Shown piece by piece: positions 1 through 7,911 of a DNA stretch of 38,054 nucleotides. The notes beneath the pieces were generated by a model, which saw nothing but the letters and a program-made list of their open reading frames with translations, had not been told where the DNA came from and did no database searches. The stretch's first letter is position 1. Every line of letters starts with the position of its first letter. The position numbers and the translations under genes were made by a program. The stretch is taken from assembly GCA_947451105.1 (NCBI GenBank), contig CANFXY010000006.1:1-38054 (forward strand). Reading direction: 5' to 3'. The DNA comes from Bacteroidota bacterium (lineage in GTDB: Bacteria > Bacteroidota > Bacteroidia > NS11-12g > UBA955).

Positions 1-221
1 AAATCGTAGGGGGCTTGGTTGAAAATTTGAATTAATTTCTCTCCGCTATTTATTATAGATTTTCTTTGTCCCCAAGCGATAATTGCCATAAAAAAAGCAA
101 TAATTTCAATGTCTTCCTTTTTCTCAAACCTATGAGGAATCGAAATTGGATCGTCTTTTATAAATCCCAATTGATTGAATTGTTCATGCTTAGAATTCAA
201 ATAGACTTTTAAATTTTTCAT
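1..221 (-). CDS. TIGR02757/DUF2400 family protein (partial, 3' end outside window)
   Basis: This minus-strand reading frame starts at an ATG at 221-219 and stays open to the left edge, so only the first 73 residues are seen. The visible protein contains HRFEKKEDIEIIAFFMAII, then AWGQRKSIIN and NQAPYD, which I recognise as the N-terminal signature of the TIGR02757 (DUF2400) family of uncharacterised proteins common in Bacteroidota. The biochemical function of the family is not established. A -7-like element lies 14 bp upstream and the gene is divergent from the EVE-pyrR-pyrB operon. Family assignment is by remembered sequence pattern, fairly sure. Confidence 0.75.
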   Translation of the reverse strand, partial: MKNLKVYLNSKHEQFNQLGFIKDDPISIPHRFEKKEDIEIIAFFMAIIAWGQRKSIINSGEKLIQIFNQAPYD

Positions 222-235
222 TTAGTTTGAGTTGG

Positions 236-243
236 CAAATATA
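236..243 (-). promoter_or_regulatory. -7 promoter element (TATATTTG) of the DUF2400 gene
   Basis: The minus strand reads TATATTTG, matching the Bacteroidota -7 consensus TAnnTTTG, 14 bp before the ATG at 221. I found no convincing -33 TTG at the usual 17-23 bp spacing, so this is a half-site call. Confidence 0.4.
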
Positions 244-334
244 TTGAACTTAGTTTATTCATAGGTATTTCAAACACCGAATACAGATATTAGACAGTTA
301 TTCATAAATGGTTAATATCCTTTTGCTCTGTTTA

Positions 335-365
335 TTGATAAGTTTATTTTTTTTATGTTCCTTTG
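335..365 (+). promoter_or_regulatory. candidate promoter of the EVE-pyrR-pyrB-asparaginase operon
   Basis: A TTG at 335-337 is followed after 20 bp by TTCCTTTG at 358-365, one mismatch from the Bacteroidota -7 consensus TAnnTTTG. The ATG at 372 lies only six bases downstream, so a transcript from here would be almost leaderless. That leaves no room for a PyrR-type RNA attenuator. Confidence 0.35.
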
Positions 366-371
366 CCTCCA

Positions 372-779
372 ATGAATCACTGGCTTTTGAAATCTGAACC
401 TGTTAAATATTCTTGGGATCAAATGCTGAAAGACAAAAAAACTTTTTGGGATGGGGTGCGCAATTACCAAGCCCGCAACAACCTTAAAGAAATGAAAAAG
501 GGCGACCTTTGTCTTTACTACCACAGCAATGATGGAAAAGAAGTCGTTGGTATCGTTAAAGTGGTAAAAGAATTCTACCAAGACCCGACAACAGATGACA
601 GCAATTGGGTTGTAGTTGATGTTTCTCCCTTCAAGTCCTTGAAAAAGCCAGTTACTTTAGAAACAATTAAAGCGGACAAGCGCTTGGAAAATATTGGTTT
701 GGTTAGACAAGGCCGATTAAGTGTTATGAAATTAACGGCTTATGAGTTTGACGTGATTTTAGAATTATCTGAAGCTTAA
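372..779 (+). CDS. EVE domain-containing protein
   Basis: A 135-residue protein made of a single EVE domain (the THYN1/PUA-like fold thought to bind modified nucleobases). It begins MNHWLLKSEPVKYSWDQM, the hallmark N-terminus of the family, followed by WDGVRNYQARN and KKGDLCLYYHSN, the conserved strands lining the binding pocket. I use the ATG at 372 rather than the in-frame TTG at 363 because family members start directly at M-(N/K)-(Y/H)-W. The stop overlaps the pyrR start by one base (TAATG), indicating translational coupling in a pyrimidine operon. The substrate is unknown; a nucleobase-related role is an inference from the fold. Confidence 0.9.
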   Translation: MNHWLLKSEPVKYSWDQMLKDKKTFWDGVRNYQARNNLKEMKKGDLCLYYHSNDGKEVVGIVKVVKEFYQDPTTDDSNWVVVDVSPFKSLKKPVTLETIKADKRLENIGLVRQGRLSVMKLTAYEFDVILELSEA

Positions 780-1312
780 TGGAAGAAAAACTACTATATG
801 ACCACCAAAAACTCAATGCCACAATCAATCGATTGGCATATGAATTAATTGAAAACCATGAGCAGTTTAGCAGCACAGCAATTATTGGGTTGCAACCAAG
901 AGGTGTTTTATTGGCTCGAATTATCAGACAAAGGGTAGAAGAAATTATTCAATGTAAAATCAAATACGGCGAATTGGATATTACTTTTTTTAGGGATGAT
1001 TATAGAACCAATGACAAACAATTGGTCGCTAGTCCAATTCACATTCCTTTTAGTACAGAAAACTTAAACATCATTTTAATTGATGATGTATTGTATACAG
1101 GCCGCAGCATTAGAAGTGCCATGGATGCTTTGCTTGGATTTGGCAGACCTGCTAAAATTGAGCTTTGTGTTTTGATAGACCGCAAGTTTAACCGCGAAAA
1201 TCCCGTTGCCCCAGATTACGTTGGGAAAACTGTCGATACACGTGGACATGGTCAAAAAGTAAAAGTAGAATGGGAAGAGAAAAATTATAAAGTTTGGTTG
1301 ATTAACGAATGA
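779..1312 (+). CDS. pyrR: PyrR-type uracil phosphoribosyltransferase / pyr regulator
   Basis: This 177-residue type I phosphoribosyltransferase has the PRPP-binding loop IILIDDVLYTGRSIRSAM at about residues 99-116 and the early GLQPRGVLLA segment typical of PyrR. The family converts uracil plus PRPP to UMP, and in Firmicutes also binds pyr mRNA to attenuate transcription. Here it is directly followed by pyrB (4-bp ATGA overlap), so a pyrimidine role is secure. I see no leader terminator/antiterminator ahead of the operon, so an RNA-binding role is doubtful at this locus and salvage may be its main function. Confidence 0.93.
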   Translation: MEEKLLYDHQKLNATINRLAYELIENHEQFSSTAIIGLQPRGVLLARIIRQRVEEIIQCKIKYGELDITFFRDDYRTNDKQLVASPIHIPFSTENLNIILIDDVLYTGRSIRSAMDALLGFGRPAKIELCVLIDRKFNRENPVAPDYVGKTVDTRGHGQKVKVEWEEKNYKVWLINE

Positions 1313-2238
1313 CACAATTATCTGTAAAACATCTTTTAGGCATTAAAGATCTCAAAGAAGAGGATATTCAACTTATTTTTGAGACTGCTGATAATTTTAA
1401 AACGATTATCAACCGACCAATTAAAAAAGTTCCTTCGCTCAGAGATATCACCGTTGCTAATTTATTCTTTGAAAATTCAACCCGTACGAGGATATCATTT
1501 GAATTGGCCCAAAAACGCTTAAGTGCTGATACCATAAATTTTGCTTCATCATCTTCTTCAGTTTCTAAAGGCGAAACCTTAATAGATACAGTTAAAAACA
1601 TTTTGAGCATGAAGGTTGATATGGTGGTAATGCGCCATCCTAGTCCCGGTGCATGTATATTTCTTGCCAAGCACATTGATGCTACAATCTTAAATGCTGG
1701 TGACGGAACCCACGAACATCCAACCCAGGCTTTATTGGATGCCTATTCAATTAAGGAATCATGTGGCGATGTTGCAGGCAAAAAAGTGGCCATTGTTGGA
1801 GATATTCTTCACAGCCGTGTGGCATTATCAAATATTTATTGCCTTCAAAAATTAGGCGCTGAAGTGATGGTCTGCGGTCCTAGTACTTTAATTCCACGCC
1901 ATATAGAACAACTTGGTGTAAAGGTTGAACACAATTTAAGAAAAGCGCTTGAATGGTGTGACGTAGCCAATATGCTAAGAATTCAGTTGGAACGACAAGA
2001 TATTAAATATTTCCCAAGTTTAAGAGAATACAGCATGCAATATGGTCTAACGCTCGACCTTTTAGACAGCATTGGAAAAGACATTACCATCATGCACCCA
2101 GGTCCAATCAATAGAGGTGTGGAAATAACCAGCGAAGTGGCTGATAGCGACTACAGCATTATACTTGATCAGGTAGAAAATGGCGTTGCTATAAGAATGG
2201 CTTGCATGTTCTTGCTTGCCAACCACAAAGATTCATAA
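1309..2238 (+). CDS. pyrB: aspartate carbamoyltransferase catalytic subunit
   Basis: A 309-residue protein that makes N-carbamoyl-aspartate from carbamoyl phosphate and aspartate, the committed step of pyrimidine synthesis. The carbamoyl-phosphate loop FFENSTRTRISFE lies near residues 53-65, HPTQALLDAYS follows in the middle, and the conserved MHPGPINRGVEI is near the C-terminus. Length is normal for the catalytic chain. Its ATG overlaps the pyrR stop by 4 bp, and only 4 bp separate its stop from the asparaginase start. No regulatory chain (pyrI) is in the window. Confidence 0.97.
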   Translation: MTQLSVKHLLGIKDLKEEDIQLIFETADNFKTIINRPIKKVPSLRDITVANLFFENSTRTRISFELAQKRLSADTINFASSSSSVSKGETLIDTVKNILSMKVDMVVMRHPSPGACIFLAKHIDATILNAGDGTHEHPTQALLDAYSIKESCGDVAGKKVAIVGDILHSRVALSNIYCLQKLGAEVMVCGPSTLIPRHIEQLGVKVEHNLRKALEWCDVANMLRIQLERQDIKYFPSLREYSMQYGLTLDLLDSIGKDITIMHPGPINRGVEITSEVADSDYSIILDQVENGVAIRMACMFLLANHKDS

Positions 2239-2242
2239 ATTC

Positions 2243-3262
2243 ATGAGCAATCCGATATTAGTAGAAGTTACAAGGGGAGGCGTTTTAGAAAGTTTCCATA
2301 GAGGCGTTATTTGTATTGTCAATCAAGAAAATAAAATCATCTATTCAGTAGGGGATACCCAACAAATTTGCTTCCCAAGATCTGCCCTAAAGTTTTTTCA
2401 GCAAATCCCGCTTTTATGCTCTGGCGCAGTTGAGCATTTTGGTTTTACAGAAAAAGAAATTGCCCTGTTCTGCGGTTCCCACAATGGTGAACATAAACAT
2501 GTAGATACAGTAAGATCTATATTAAATAAAATTGGACTTGACGAATCATATCTTTTATGCGGCCCTCAAATGCCAACGCTGAAAGATGATCAAGTTGAAC
2601 TGATTAAAGGAGACCTTAAACCTTTGCGCATTCACAACAATTGTTCTGGCAAACACGCTGGTTTTTTGGCATATTGTGTCTACAGAAATTGGCCAGTAGA
2701 AAATTACATTGACCCGAAGCATCCATTACATTTAGAAATTCTTGATATTATCTCTGAATTTCATGAATACCCTAAAGAAAAAATTCAACAAGGTATAGAT
2801 GGTTGTTCTGCTCCCATTTTTGCTTTTCCTGTATACAATCAAGCTATAGCCTATAAGAATTTAATTTTCCCAAATAAATTTAGCGAGTCTGTTCAAAAGG
2901 CTTGTAATATAATGGTTGATGCAATTGTTAATTATCCAGAAATGATAGCTGGTGAGAAAAGATACTGCACAGATTTAATGCGTCATTCTGAGGGAAAATT
3001 AATAGGTAAAACAGGCGCTGATGGTGTTTATTGTATTGGTGTTAGAGGTATAAACCTAGGCATCTGTATCAAAGTGGATGATGGTAAAATGGGACCTCAG
3101 TACAATATTGCGCAAGCGGTAATCGAACAATTGAATATTTTAAGTTCAGAATCCAATACCACACTTAGGCACTATGTCAACCAAGAGAACAAAAATTTTG
3201 GAGGTCTATCCACTGGCGAAACTTTGGTTTCAGATAATGTTAAAGTACTTATCGAAAAATAA
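2243..3262 (+). CDS. L-asparaginase, PF06089-type (asparaginase II family)
   Basis: This 339-residue protein begins MSNPILVEVTRGGVLESFHRG and contains RSALKFFQQIPLL, the SGKHAGFL segment and the GIDGCSAPIFAFPVYN block, all typical of the Rhizobium-type asparaginase family (PF06089). The family hydrolyses asparagine to aspartate and ammonia. I chose the ATG at 2243 over the upstream in-frame TTG at 2216 because the latter lies inside pyrB and adds nine unconserved residues. It is the last gene of the pyr operon, so it may feed aspartate to PyrB (inference). Its 3' end overlaps the convergent beta-lactamase gene by 14 bp. Confidence 0.85.
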   Translation: MSNPILVEVTRGGVLESFHRGVICIVNQENKIIYSVGDTQQICFPRSALKFFQQIPLLCSGAVEHFGFTEKEIALFCGSHNGEHKHVDTVRSILNKIGLDESYLLCGPQMPTLKDDQVELIKGDLKPLRIHNNCSGKHAGFLAYCVYRNWPVENYIDPKHPLHLEILDIISEFHEYPKEKIQQGIDGCSAPIFAFPVYNQAIAYKNLIFPNKFSESVQKACNIMVDAIVNYPEMIAGEKRYCTDLMRHSEGKLIGKTGADGVYCIGVRGINLGICIKVDDGKMGPQYNIAQAVIEQLNILSSESNTTLRHYVNQENKNFGGLSTGETLVSDNVKVLIEK

Positions 3263-4076
3263 GCAAACCTAGGGTTTTGAATACCTTATAAACTACATCC
3301 TTTCTGTCTTGAAATAATTTGTCCGAACTTTTTTCATTTGGGAAAACACAATTTGCAAAGTAATAAACATTGTCTTTGGTCTCAAAATAGCCAACATACC
3401 AGGCTACTTCAGGGTTTTGAGTAGCACTCCATCCCGTTTTTGCCCTAAGGACAAATTCATTGCTACTGTCCGCCAACATGATGTTTTCACATATATTAAT
3501 TGTTCGATCAGACAGGGGTAACTGACGGGTGTGCAAGCGTCTTAAAAAATCAATCTCTTGCATAGGACTGATGCGCATGCCACCTGTTAACCAATACAAA
3601 TCCACTCCGCCACTCGTATCCATATTCCCATAGTGCATTTTATCTAATAATTCTTTCATTTTATTAGCGCCCATGCGTCTTGCAAGTTCTTGATAATACC
3701 AAACAGTTGAGTTTTTAAACGCCATTTTTAATGTGTGGTCCATACTCCAGTTGCTCGACCAACGTTCAATACTGTCCCATTTGATTTCAAAATTTTCATC
3801 CGTAGCAATACCTGTTTCCAATGCCATTAATGTATTTGGTATTTTAAATGTTGAAGCGGGGGTGAAAGATTTGTTTAAAGTACTGCTATCATACAAATAG
3901 TATGTGTTGTGTTTTGTGTCGTAAATAACCATACAACCTTTCGTGTTAATGCTGTCATAGAATTTATCTAAATCAACAAGTTTTATTTTAGCGTCTTCTT
4001 TGTTCAAAAAAGAACATAACAATATACTTGATAAGATTAATCCAAGTAATTTACCTCTGTTTTCTATGACTTTCAT
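3249..4076 (-). CDS. class D (OXA-type) serine beta-lactamase
   Basis: A 275-residue secreted protein with every class D landmark: S75-T-F-K78 (acyl-serine and the lysine normally carbamylated), S123-T-V125, Y149-G-N151, the tryptophan W162 next to the lysine pocket, and K213-T-G215. An N-terminal hydrophobic segment ends near C21; it does not form a standard lipobox, so whether it is a lipoprotein or simply exported is open. The family hydrolyses penicillins and some cephalosporins or carbapenems; the spectrum cannot be read from sequence alone. It is the last gene of the minus-strand run, 9 bp after panE, and its base composition resembles its neighbours, so it looks chromosomal rather than recently acquired. 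Confidence 0.92.
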   Translation of the reverse strand: MKVIENRGKLLGLILSSILLCSFLNKEDAKIKLVDLDKFYDSINTKGCMVIYDTKHNTYYLYDSSTLNKSFTPASTFKIPNTLMALETGIATDENFEIKWDSIERWSSNWSMDHTLKMAFKNSTVWYYQELARRMGANKMKELLDKMHYGNMDTSGGVDLYWLTGGMRISPMQEIDFLRRLHTRQLPLSDRTINICENIMLADSSNEFVLRAKTGWSATQNPEVAWYVGYFETKDNVYYFANCVFPNEKSSDKLFQDRKDVVYKVFKTLGLLIFR

Positions 4077-4085
4077 AAACTTAAT

Positions 4086-5012
4086 TTAGTTGTAATTTGA
4101 TTTCCCAATTTGCTCGATTGCTTTGTTGTAATAAGGCGTATTTAATCCTAATGTCTGAGATTGTTCCACCACATATTCACTGAGTGTTGCAATTTCAGTT
4201 GGTTTTCCAAATATATAATCTCTATGCATACTTGATGAACTGCCGTCGGGTAATTTTAAGAACTGTTCCCAATGCTGCTCTAAGATATTATCAGGAAGTT
4301 TTATTTTCAAGGATTGTGATAGTGCAAATACTTCTACCATCATTTCTTTTAAATTGGTTGCATGTTCTGCATGCTCAACGATGTCTTTTTTGGTTAAGTT
4401 ATAAGCCGAGGTGTAGGTTGCAATTGGGGAGATAAAAGTAAATTTACGCCAAATATTTTCTTCAATATTGTCTACACAAAATGCATGTATACCTGCGGCT
4501 TTAAATAAATTTTCAAGCGCAATTAAACGTTCACTATCTGAAGAGATGTGCTCAAAATAAAGAGAATGTGACTTGCTCTCCATTAATATTTGAGCGGGTG
4601 CTTCCAGCTTACTCACAATATAAATAAATGCCGAACAAAGTATTGAATCTGGAAATTTTCGTCTCAGTATTTCACTGTGGCTGATTCCGTTTAACAATGG
4701 TATCACGATTGTTTCTGCGTCAACTGAATTTGAAATGTTGTCGCATATATTTTCTAAATCATAACTTTTACATGATAAAACCACAACATCCATTTTGGGA
4801 AATGAAGAACAATTATCAGCCGCTATTGAAGGCCTTGCCAATATTGATCCTGCAGGTTCTATCAACTCAATACCATGGCTTAATATTTTTTCAAGATTTT
4901 TACCTCGAGACAGGAAGTAAATTTCAAAACCATCATTTTGCTCTGCATATTGGGCCAATTTTGCACCAATAAATCCCCCGACACCGCCAATTCCAGCAAT
5001 TAAAATTTTCAT
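4086..5012 (-). CDS. panE: 2-dehydropantoate 2-reductase (ketopantoate reductase)
   Basis: This 308-residue NADPH-dependent reductase has the Rossmann motif GIGGVGGFIGAKLA at residues 7-20 and the ApbA/PanE-type C-terminal helical domain containing ENIWRKFTFISPIATYTS, where the lysine is the usual catalytic residue. It would reduce ketopantoate to pantoate for coenzyme A synthesis. Its ATG overlaps the stop of the GNAT gene (ATGA), so the two are co-translated. Several PanE paralogues of other specificity exist in bacteria, so the exact substrate is inferred. Confidence 0.88.
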   Translation of the reverse strand: MKILIAGIGGVGGFIGAKLAQYAEQNDGFEIYFLSRGKNLEKILSHGIELIEPAGSILARPSIAADNCSSFPKMDVVVLSCKSYDLENICDNISNSVDAETIVIPLLNGISHSEILRRKFPDSILCSAFIYIVSKLEAPAQILMESKSHSLYFEHISSDSERLIALENLFKAAGIHAFCVDNIEENIWRKFTFISPIATYTSAYNLTKKDIVEHAEHATNLKEMMVEVFALSQSLKIKLPDNILEQHWEQFLKLPDGSSSSMHRDYIFGKPTEIATLSEYVVEQSQTLGLNTPYYNKAIEQIGKSNYN

Positions 5013-5569
5013 GCTGAATAAGGCTTGAAGTCAAAATCAGATTTCAATACCGAGTAATGCACCGAATCAAGAAACTGACCATCAAAATAGCAATCTTCTC
5101 TAAAGTGGCCTTCTTTGGTAAATCCACTTGCTTGTAAAAGAGAAATACTGGCTTGGTTTGCAGGATCTACAACCGCGGAAATGGAATTTAAATTTAAATG
5201 CATAAATCCAAAATGCATCAAGGGTTTTAATATTTCCCTCATAACCCCTTTTTTGTGTTCTGGCTTATTCAAAATATAACCAATTTCTCCTCTGTAATTT
5301 TCAGGTTGCATGCTCACATAGCCAATAATTCCAATGAGTTTGGGATTGTTCTTGTACGAAATTCCCCAATTAACACTGTCATTTTCTGCAAAACCTTTTT
5401 GTATTTTATGGATATGCAACAAGGCTTCTTCTTTTAATTTACAGATTGGCCTGGGGATAAATTTCATAAGATCGGGATTCGAACGCATTTCGAATACTTC
5501 ATCAAGGTCAGAGTCTTTTAATTCTCTTAAAACAAACCGTTCGGTTTCTAAAATAGGAAATGCTTTCAT
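5009..5569 (-). CDS. GNAT family N-acetyltransferase (RimJ/RimL-like)
   Basis: A 186-residue GNAT protein starting MKAFPILETERFVLRELKDSD, the usual opening of RimJ/RimL-type acetyltransferases. The acetyl-CoA-binding core shows GEIGYILNKPEHKKGVM and the C-terminal NQASISLLQASGFTKEG segment. It transfers acetyl groups from acetyl-CoA to an amine, either a ribosomal protein N-terminus or a small molecule. The acceptor cannot be predicted. It sits between an MFS transporter gene (9 bp) and panE (4-bp overlap). Confidence 0.9.
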   Translation of the reverse strand: MKAFPILETERFVLRELKDSDLDEVFEMRSNPDLMKFIPRPICKLKEEALLHIHKIQKGFAENDSVNWGISYKNNPKLIGIIGYVSMQPENYRGEIGYILNKPEHKKGVMREILKPLMHFGFMHLNLNSISAVVDPANQASISLLQASGFTKEGHFREDCYFDGQFLDSVHYSVLKSDFDFKPYSA

Positions 5570-5578
5570 CTTACAATA

Positions 5579-6757
5579 TTAATTGGCATTAATTTCAGTT
5601 TCAAATTTACACCTAAACAAATACATAGCCACTACGATACTTGAAATGCCTGCAAATAAAAATAACATATTGGAACCTAATTGCATCCAAATTATGCCAG
5701 CCAATACACTAGCCAATAGACTGAAAATGCTTTGAAATGCCGCGTATGTACCAATGGCTGTACCTGTGTCTTCATTGTTGCAATGGTTGCTTATCCATGC
5801 TTTAGAAATCCCTTCCGTCGCTGCGGCGAATAAACCGTAAATTAAAAATAAACCGCCTATGATCAAGTGGTGGCTAAATGTACCCATCCCGATATATACC
5901 ATTGCAAATAGGCATATGCCAATGGTATACATTTTTTTCAAACCGATTTTGTCTGCCAATAATCCCAGCGGATATGCCGCTAGGGCATAAATCAAATTGT
6001 AGAATATATACAGACCTATTACCCAGGTGTCATCCATACCTTCAGACTTTGCTTTCAATAACAAGAAAACGTCGCTGCTATTGATGAGTGTAAACAAAAG
6101 CAATCCCTTAACCAATTGGCGGTAAGATTTTGTGCTGGTTTTCCAATACTTAAGAAATGAAAAAAAGGAGTTGTTTTTTGAATGCTTTTTTTCAAACTTT
6201 TTTTCTTTAAGCAACAACGATATCGCTACGGCAAACAGTCCGGGAATAAGCGCAAATACAAAAAGAGTTTTGTAAGAGGTGGGATGGAAGTATAAGTACA
6301 AAAGGCCTAAGCTTGGTCCAACTACTGCACCAATGGTATCCATAGACCGGTGAAATCCAAACACTTTACCTTTGTTTTCTTTTGTAGCTTCATTGGCTAA
6401 AATGGCATCACGGGCCCCCGTTCTTATTCCCTTGCCTAATCGATCTATAGTGCGCAGGCAAAACACCCAAAATGGAAAGACAAAAACCACCATTAAGGGT
6501 TTAGAAATTGCACTTAAAAAGTACCCTATACGAACAAAGGGGAGGCGTTTACCAGATTCATCCGACCATTTTCCAAAATAACCTTTACTCAGGCCAGCAC
6601 TTGCTTCGGCAATACCTTCCAGTAAGCCAATTAATACAATTGAAAACCCAATTGAATTTAAGTACAAGGGCATTATTGGGTATAGCAATTCACTTGACAT
6701 GTCTGTAAACAGACTTATCAAAGACAAAATCCAAATACTTCTAGTTATTGCAGACAA
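5579..6757 (-). CDS. MFS transporter
   Basis: This 392-residue inner-membrane protein has about 12 hydrophobic helices. It carries the MFS loop motif KGYFGKWSDESGKRLP between helices 2 and 3 and DRLGKGIRTGARDAI after helix 4, typical of an MFS subgroup that begins FTDMSSELLYPIMPLYL. Substrate is unknown; drug or metabolite efflux is possible. The start is a TTG at 6757: the next ATG is at residue 20, inside the conserved FTDMSSELLYP helix, and would cut it. It follows the VIT gene by 19 bp in the same direction. Confidence 0.85.
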   Translation of the reverse strand: MSAITRSIWILSLISLFTDMSSELLYPIMPLYLNSIGFSIVLIGLLEGIAEASAGLSKGYFGKWSDESGKRLPFVRIGYFLSAISKPLMVVFVFPFWVFCLRTIDRLGKGIRTGARDAILANEATKENKGKVFGFHRSMDTIGAVVGPSLGLLYLYFHPTSYKTLFVFALIPGLFAVAISLLLKEKKFEKKHSKNNSFFSFLKYWKTSTKSYRQLVKGLLLFTLINSSDVFLLLKAKSEGMDDTWVIGLYIFYNLIYALAAYPLGLLADKIGLKKMYTIGICLFAMVYIGMGTFSHHLIIGGLFLIYGLFAAATEGISKAWISNHCNNEDTGTAIGTYAAFQSIFSLLASVLAGIIWMQLGSNMLFLFAGISSIVVAMYLFRCKFETEINAN

Positions 6758-6776
6758 ATGAGCTCTATTCTTTCAA

Positions 6777-7877
6777 TTATCCAAGTAAAGAAACACCAAT
6801 TATTTTTCCAATTCCGAAAGTTATTGCAGCAGCAATTAGGCCAAACAAAACTTGTCTAAATCCAGAATACCAAACACTTTTCCCCGTAAATAAAGTTATA
6901 GCCGCCCCAATAATAAATAAGCCCAAACCACTTAAAATGGTACTAAGTATTACAGCTTCATATCCACCCATAAAGAAAAATGGTATAACCGGTAAAATTG
7001 CGCCAATAGCAAACAAGATAAATGAACTTATTGCAGCTTCCATGGCCGATCCTTTTAAATCCTCTGCGTTGATGCCAAGTTCTTCTTTAATGAGTACTTC
7101 GTGCGCATGGTCTTTGTTCTTCATGATGTCTGAGGCCATTTTTCTTGCTTGTTCTTCGGGAATTCCTTTTGACATATAAATTAAAGCCAACTCTTTTTCT
7201 TCGCCCTCAGGGTTTGTCTCCAACTCATCCATTTCCAATTGCATTTGGTTTTCGTATAGTTCTTGAGAACTTTTAACTGAAATCCATTCACCTAAGGCCA
7301 TAGACAATGCCCCAGCTAGTAAACCGGCCATGCCTGCCAACAAAACTTCTTTTTGACCACTGCTTGCACCAGCTATACCCATTACCAAACTGAAATTAGA
7401 TACCAAGCCATCGTTACCGCCCAATACAGCAGCCCTTAAAGCATTGCCTCCAACTGAGCGGTGTCTTTTTTCAAATCTTGCCAAATTTGACCCTGAAATA
7501 TTGGGGCTGTGGTTTAATATGTTTTTTAATATCGTAACATGCGCTGTGTCAGAGAGAGATTCTGTAGTATTTGTTTTCTTTCTGGCATTAACCACTGAGG
7601 ATGAAATGCTTTTTTCTGTGTCCAACAATACGCCCAAGACATAATCGTAACCCAATACTTTGCCAATCTGTTTTAATATTTTAGCTCTATTTGATGGACC
7701 TGGCATATTGTTAATGTCCATTCCATTTTTTTGCATAAATGCCTGAGCATGTCCAAATTCAATCTCACTCATCTGATGAAAAACATTTGCCACATTTGCA
7801 TCCTCTTCATGTTCAGCCAATAGCTTGTATAAAAAGCTTGCATCTATTTCTGTTTGTATGTTTTTTAAATCAATCAT
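6777..7877 (-). CDS. ferritin-like domain fused to VIT1/CCC1 iron/manganese transporter
   Basis: A 366-residue two-part protein. Residues 1 to about 135 form a rubrerythrin/ferritin-like helical domain, with TEIDASFLYKLLAEHEED and EIEFGHAQAF supplying Glu and His residues in ExxH-type positions. From about 150 on there is a VIT1/CCC1 transporter with GGNDGLVSNFSLVMGIAGAS, the cytoplasmic EKELALIYMSKGIPEEQA segment and three C-terminal membrane helices. The architecture matches membrane-bound ferritin MbfA, which exports iron in alpha-proteobacteria. I use the ATG at 7877, which has an AGGA five bases before it, not the in-frame TTG at 7901. It probably protects against iron or manganese excess. 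Confidence 0.88.
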   Translation of the reverse strand: MIDLKNIQTEIDASFLYKLLAEHEEDANVANVFHQMSEIEFGHAQAFMQKNGMDINNMPGPSNRAKILKQIGKVLGYDYVLGVLLDTEKSISSSVVNARKKTNTTESLSDTAHVTILKNILNHSPNISGSNLARFEKRHRSVGGNALRAAVLGGNDGLVSNFSLVMGIAGASSGQKEVLLAGMAGLLAGALSMALGEWISVKSSQELYENQMQLEMDELETNPEGEEKELALIYMSKGIPEEQARKMASDIMKNKDHAHEVLIKEELGINAEDLKGSAMEAAISSFILFAIGAILPVIPFFFMGGYEAVILSTILSGLGLFIIGAAITLFTGKSVWYSGFRQVLFGLIAAAITFGIGKIIGVSLLG

Positions 7878-7911
7878 ATTCCTGAGTTTTATGAAATACA
7901 AAGTTAGGATA

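Noticed and set aside
3263-3285. Short inverted repeat around AACCTAGGGTT as a bidirectional terminator
   Set aside because: The stem is only about four to five pairs with no U-tract, and it lies inside the beta-lactamase coding region.
6748-7179. 143-residue plus-strand frame opposite the VIT gene
   Set aside because: It is antisense to a well-conserved transporter and is a mirror of its hydrophobic codons.
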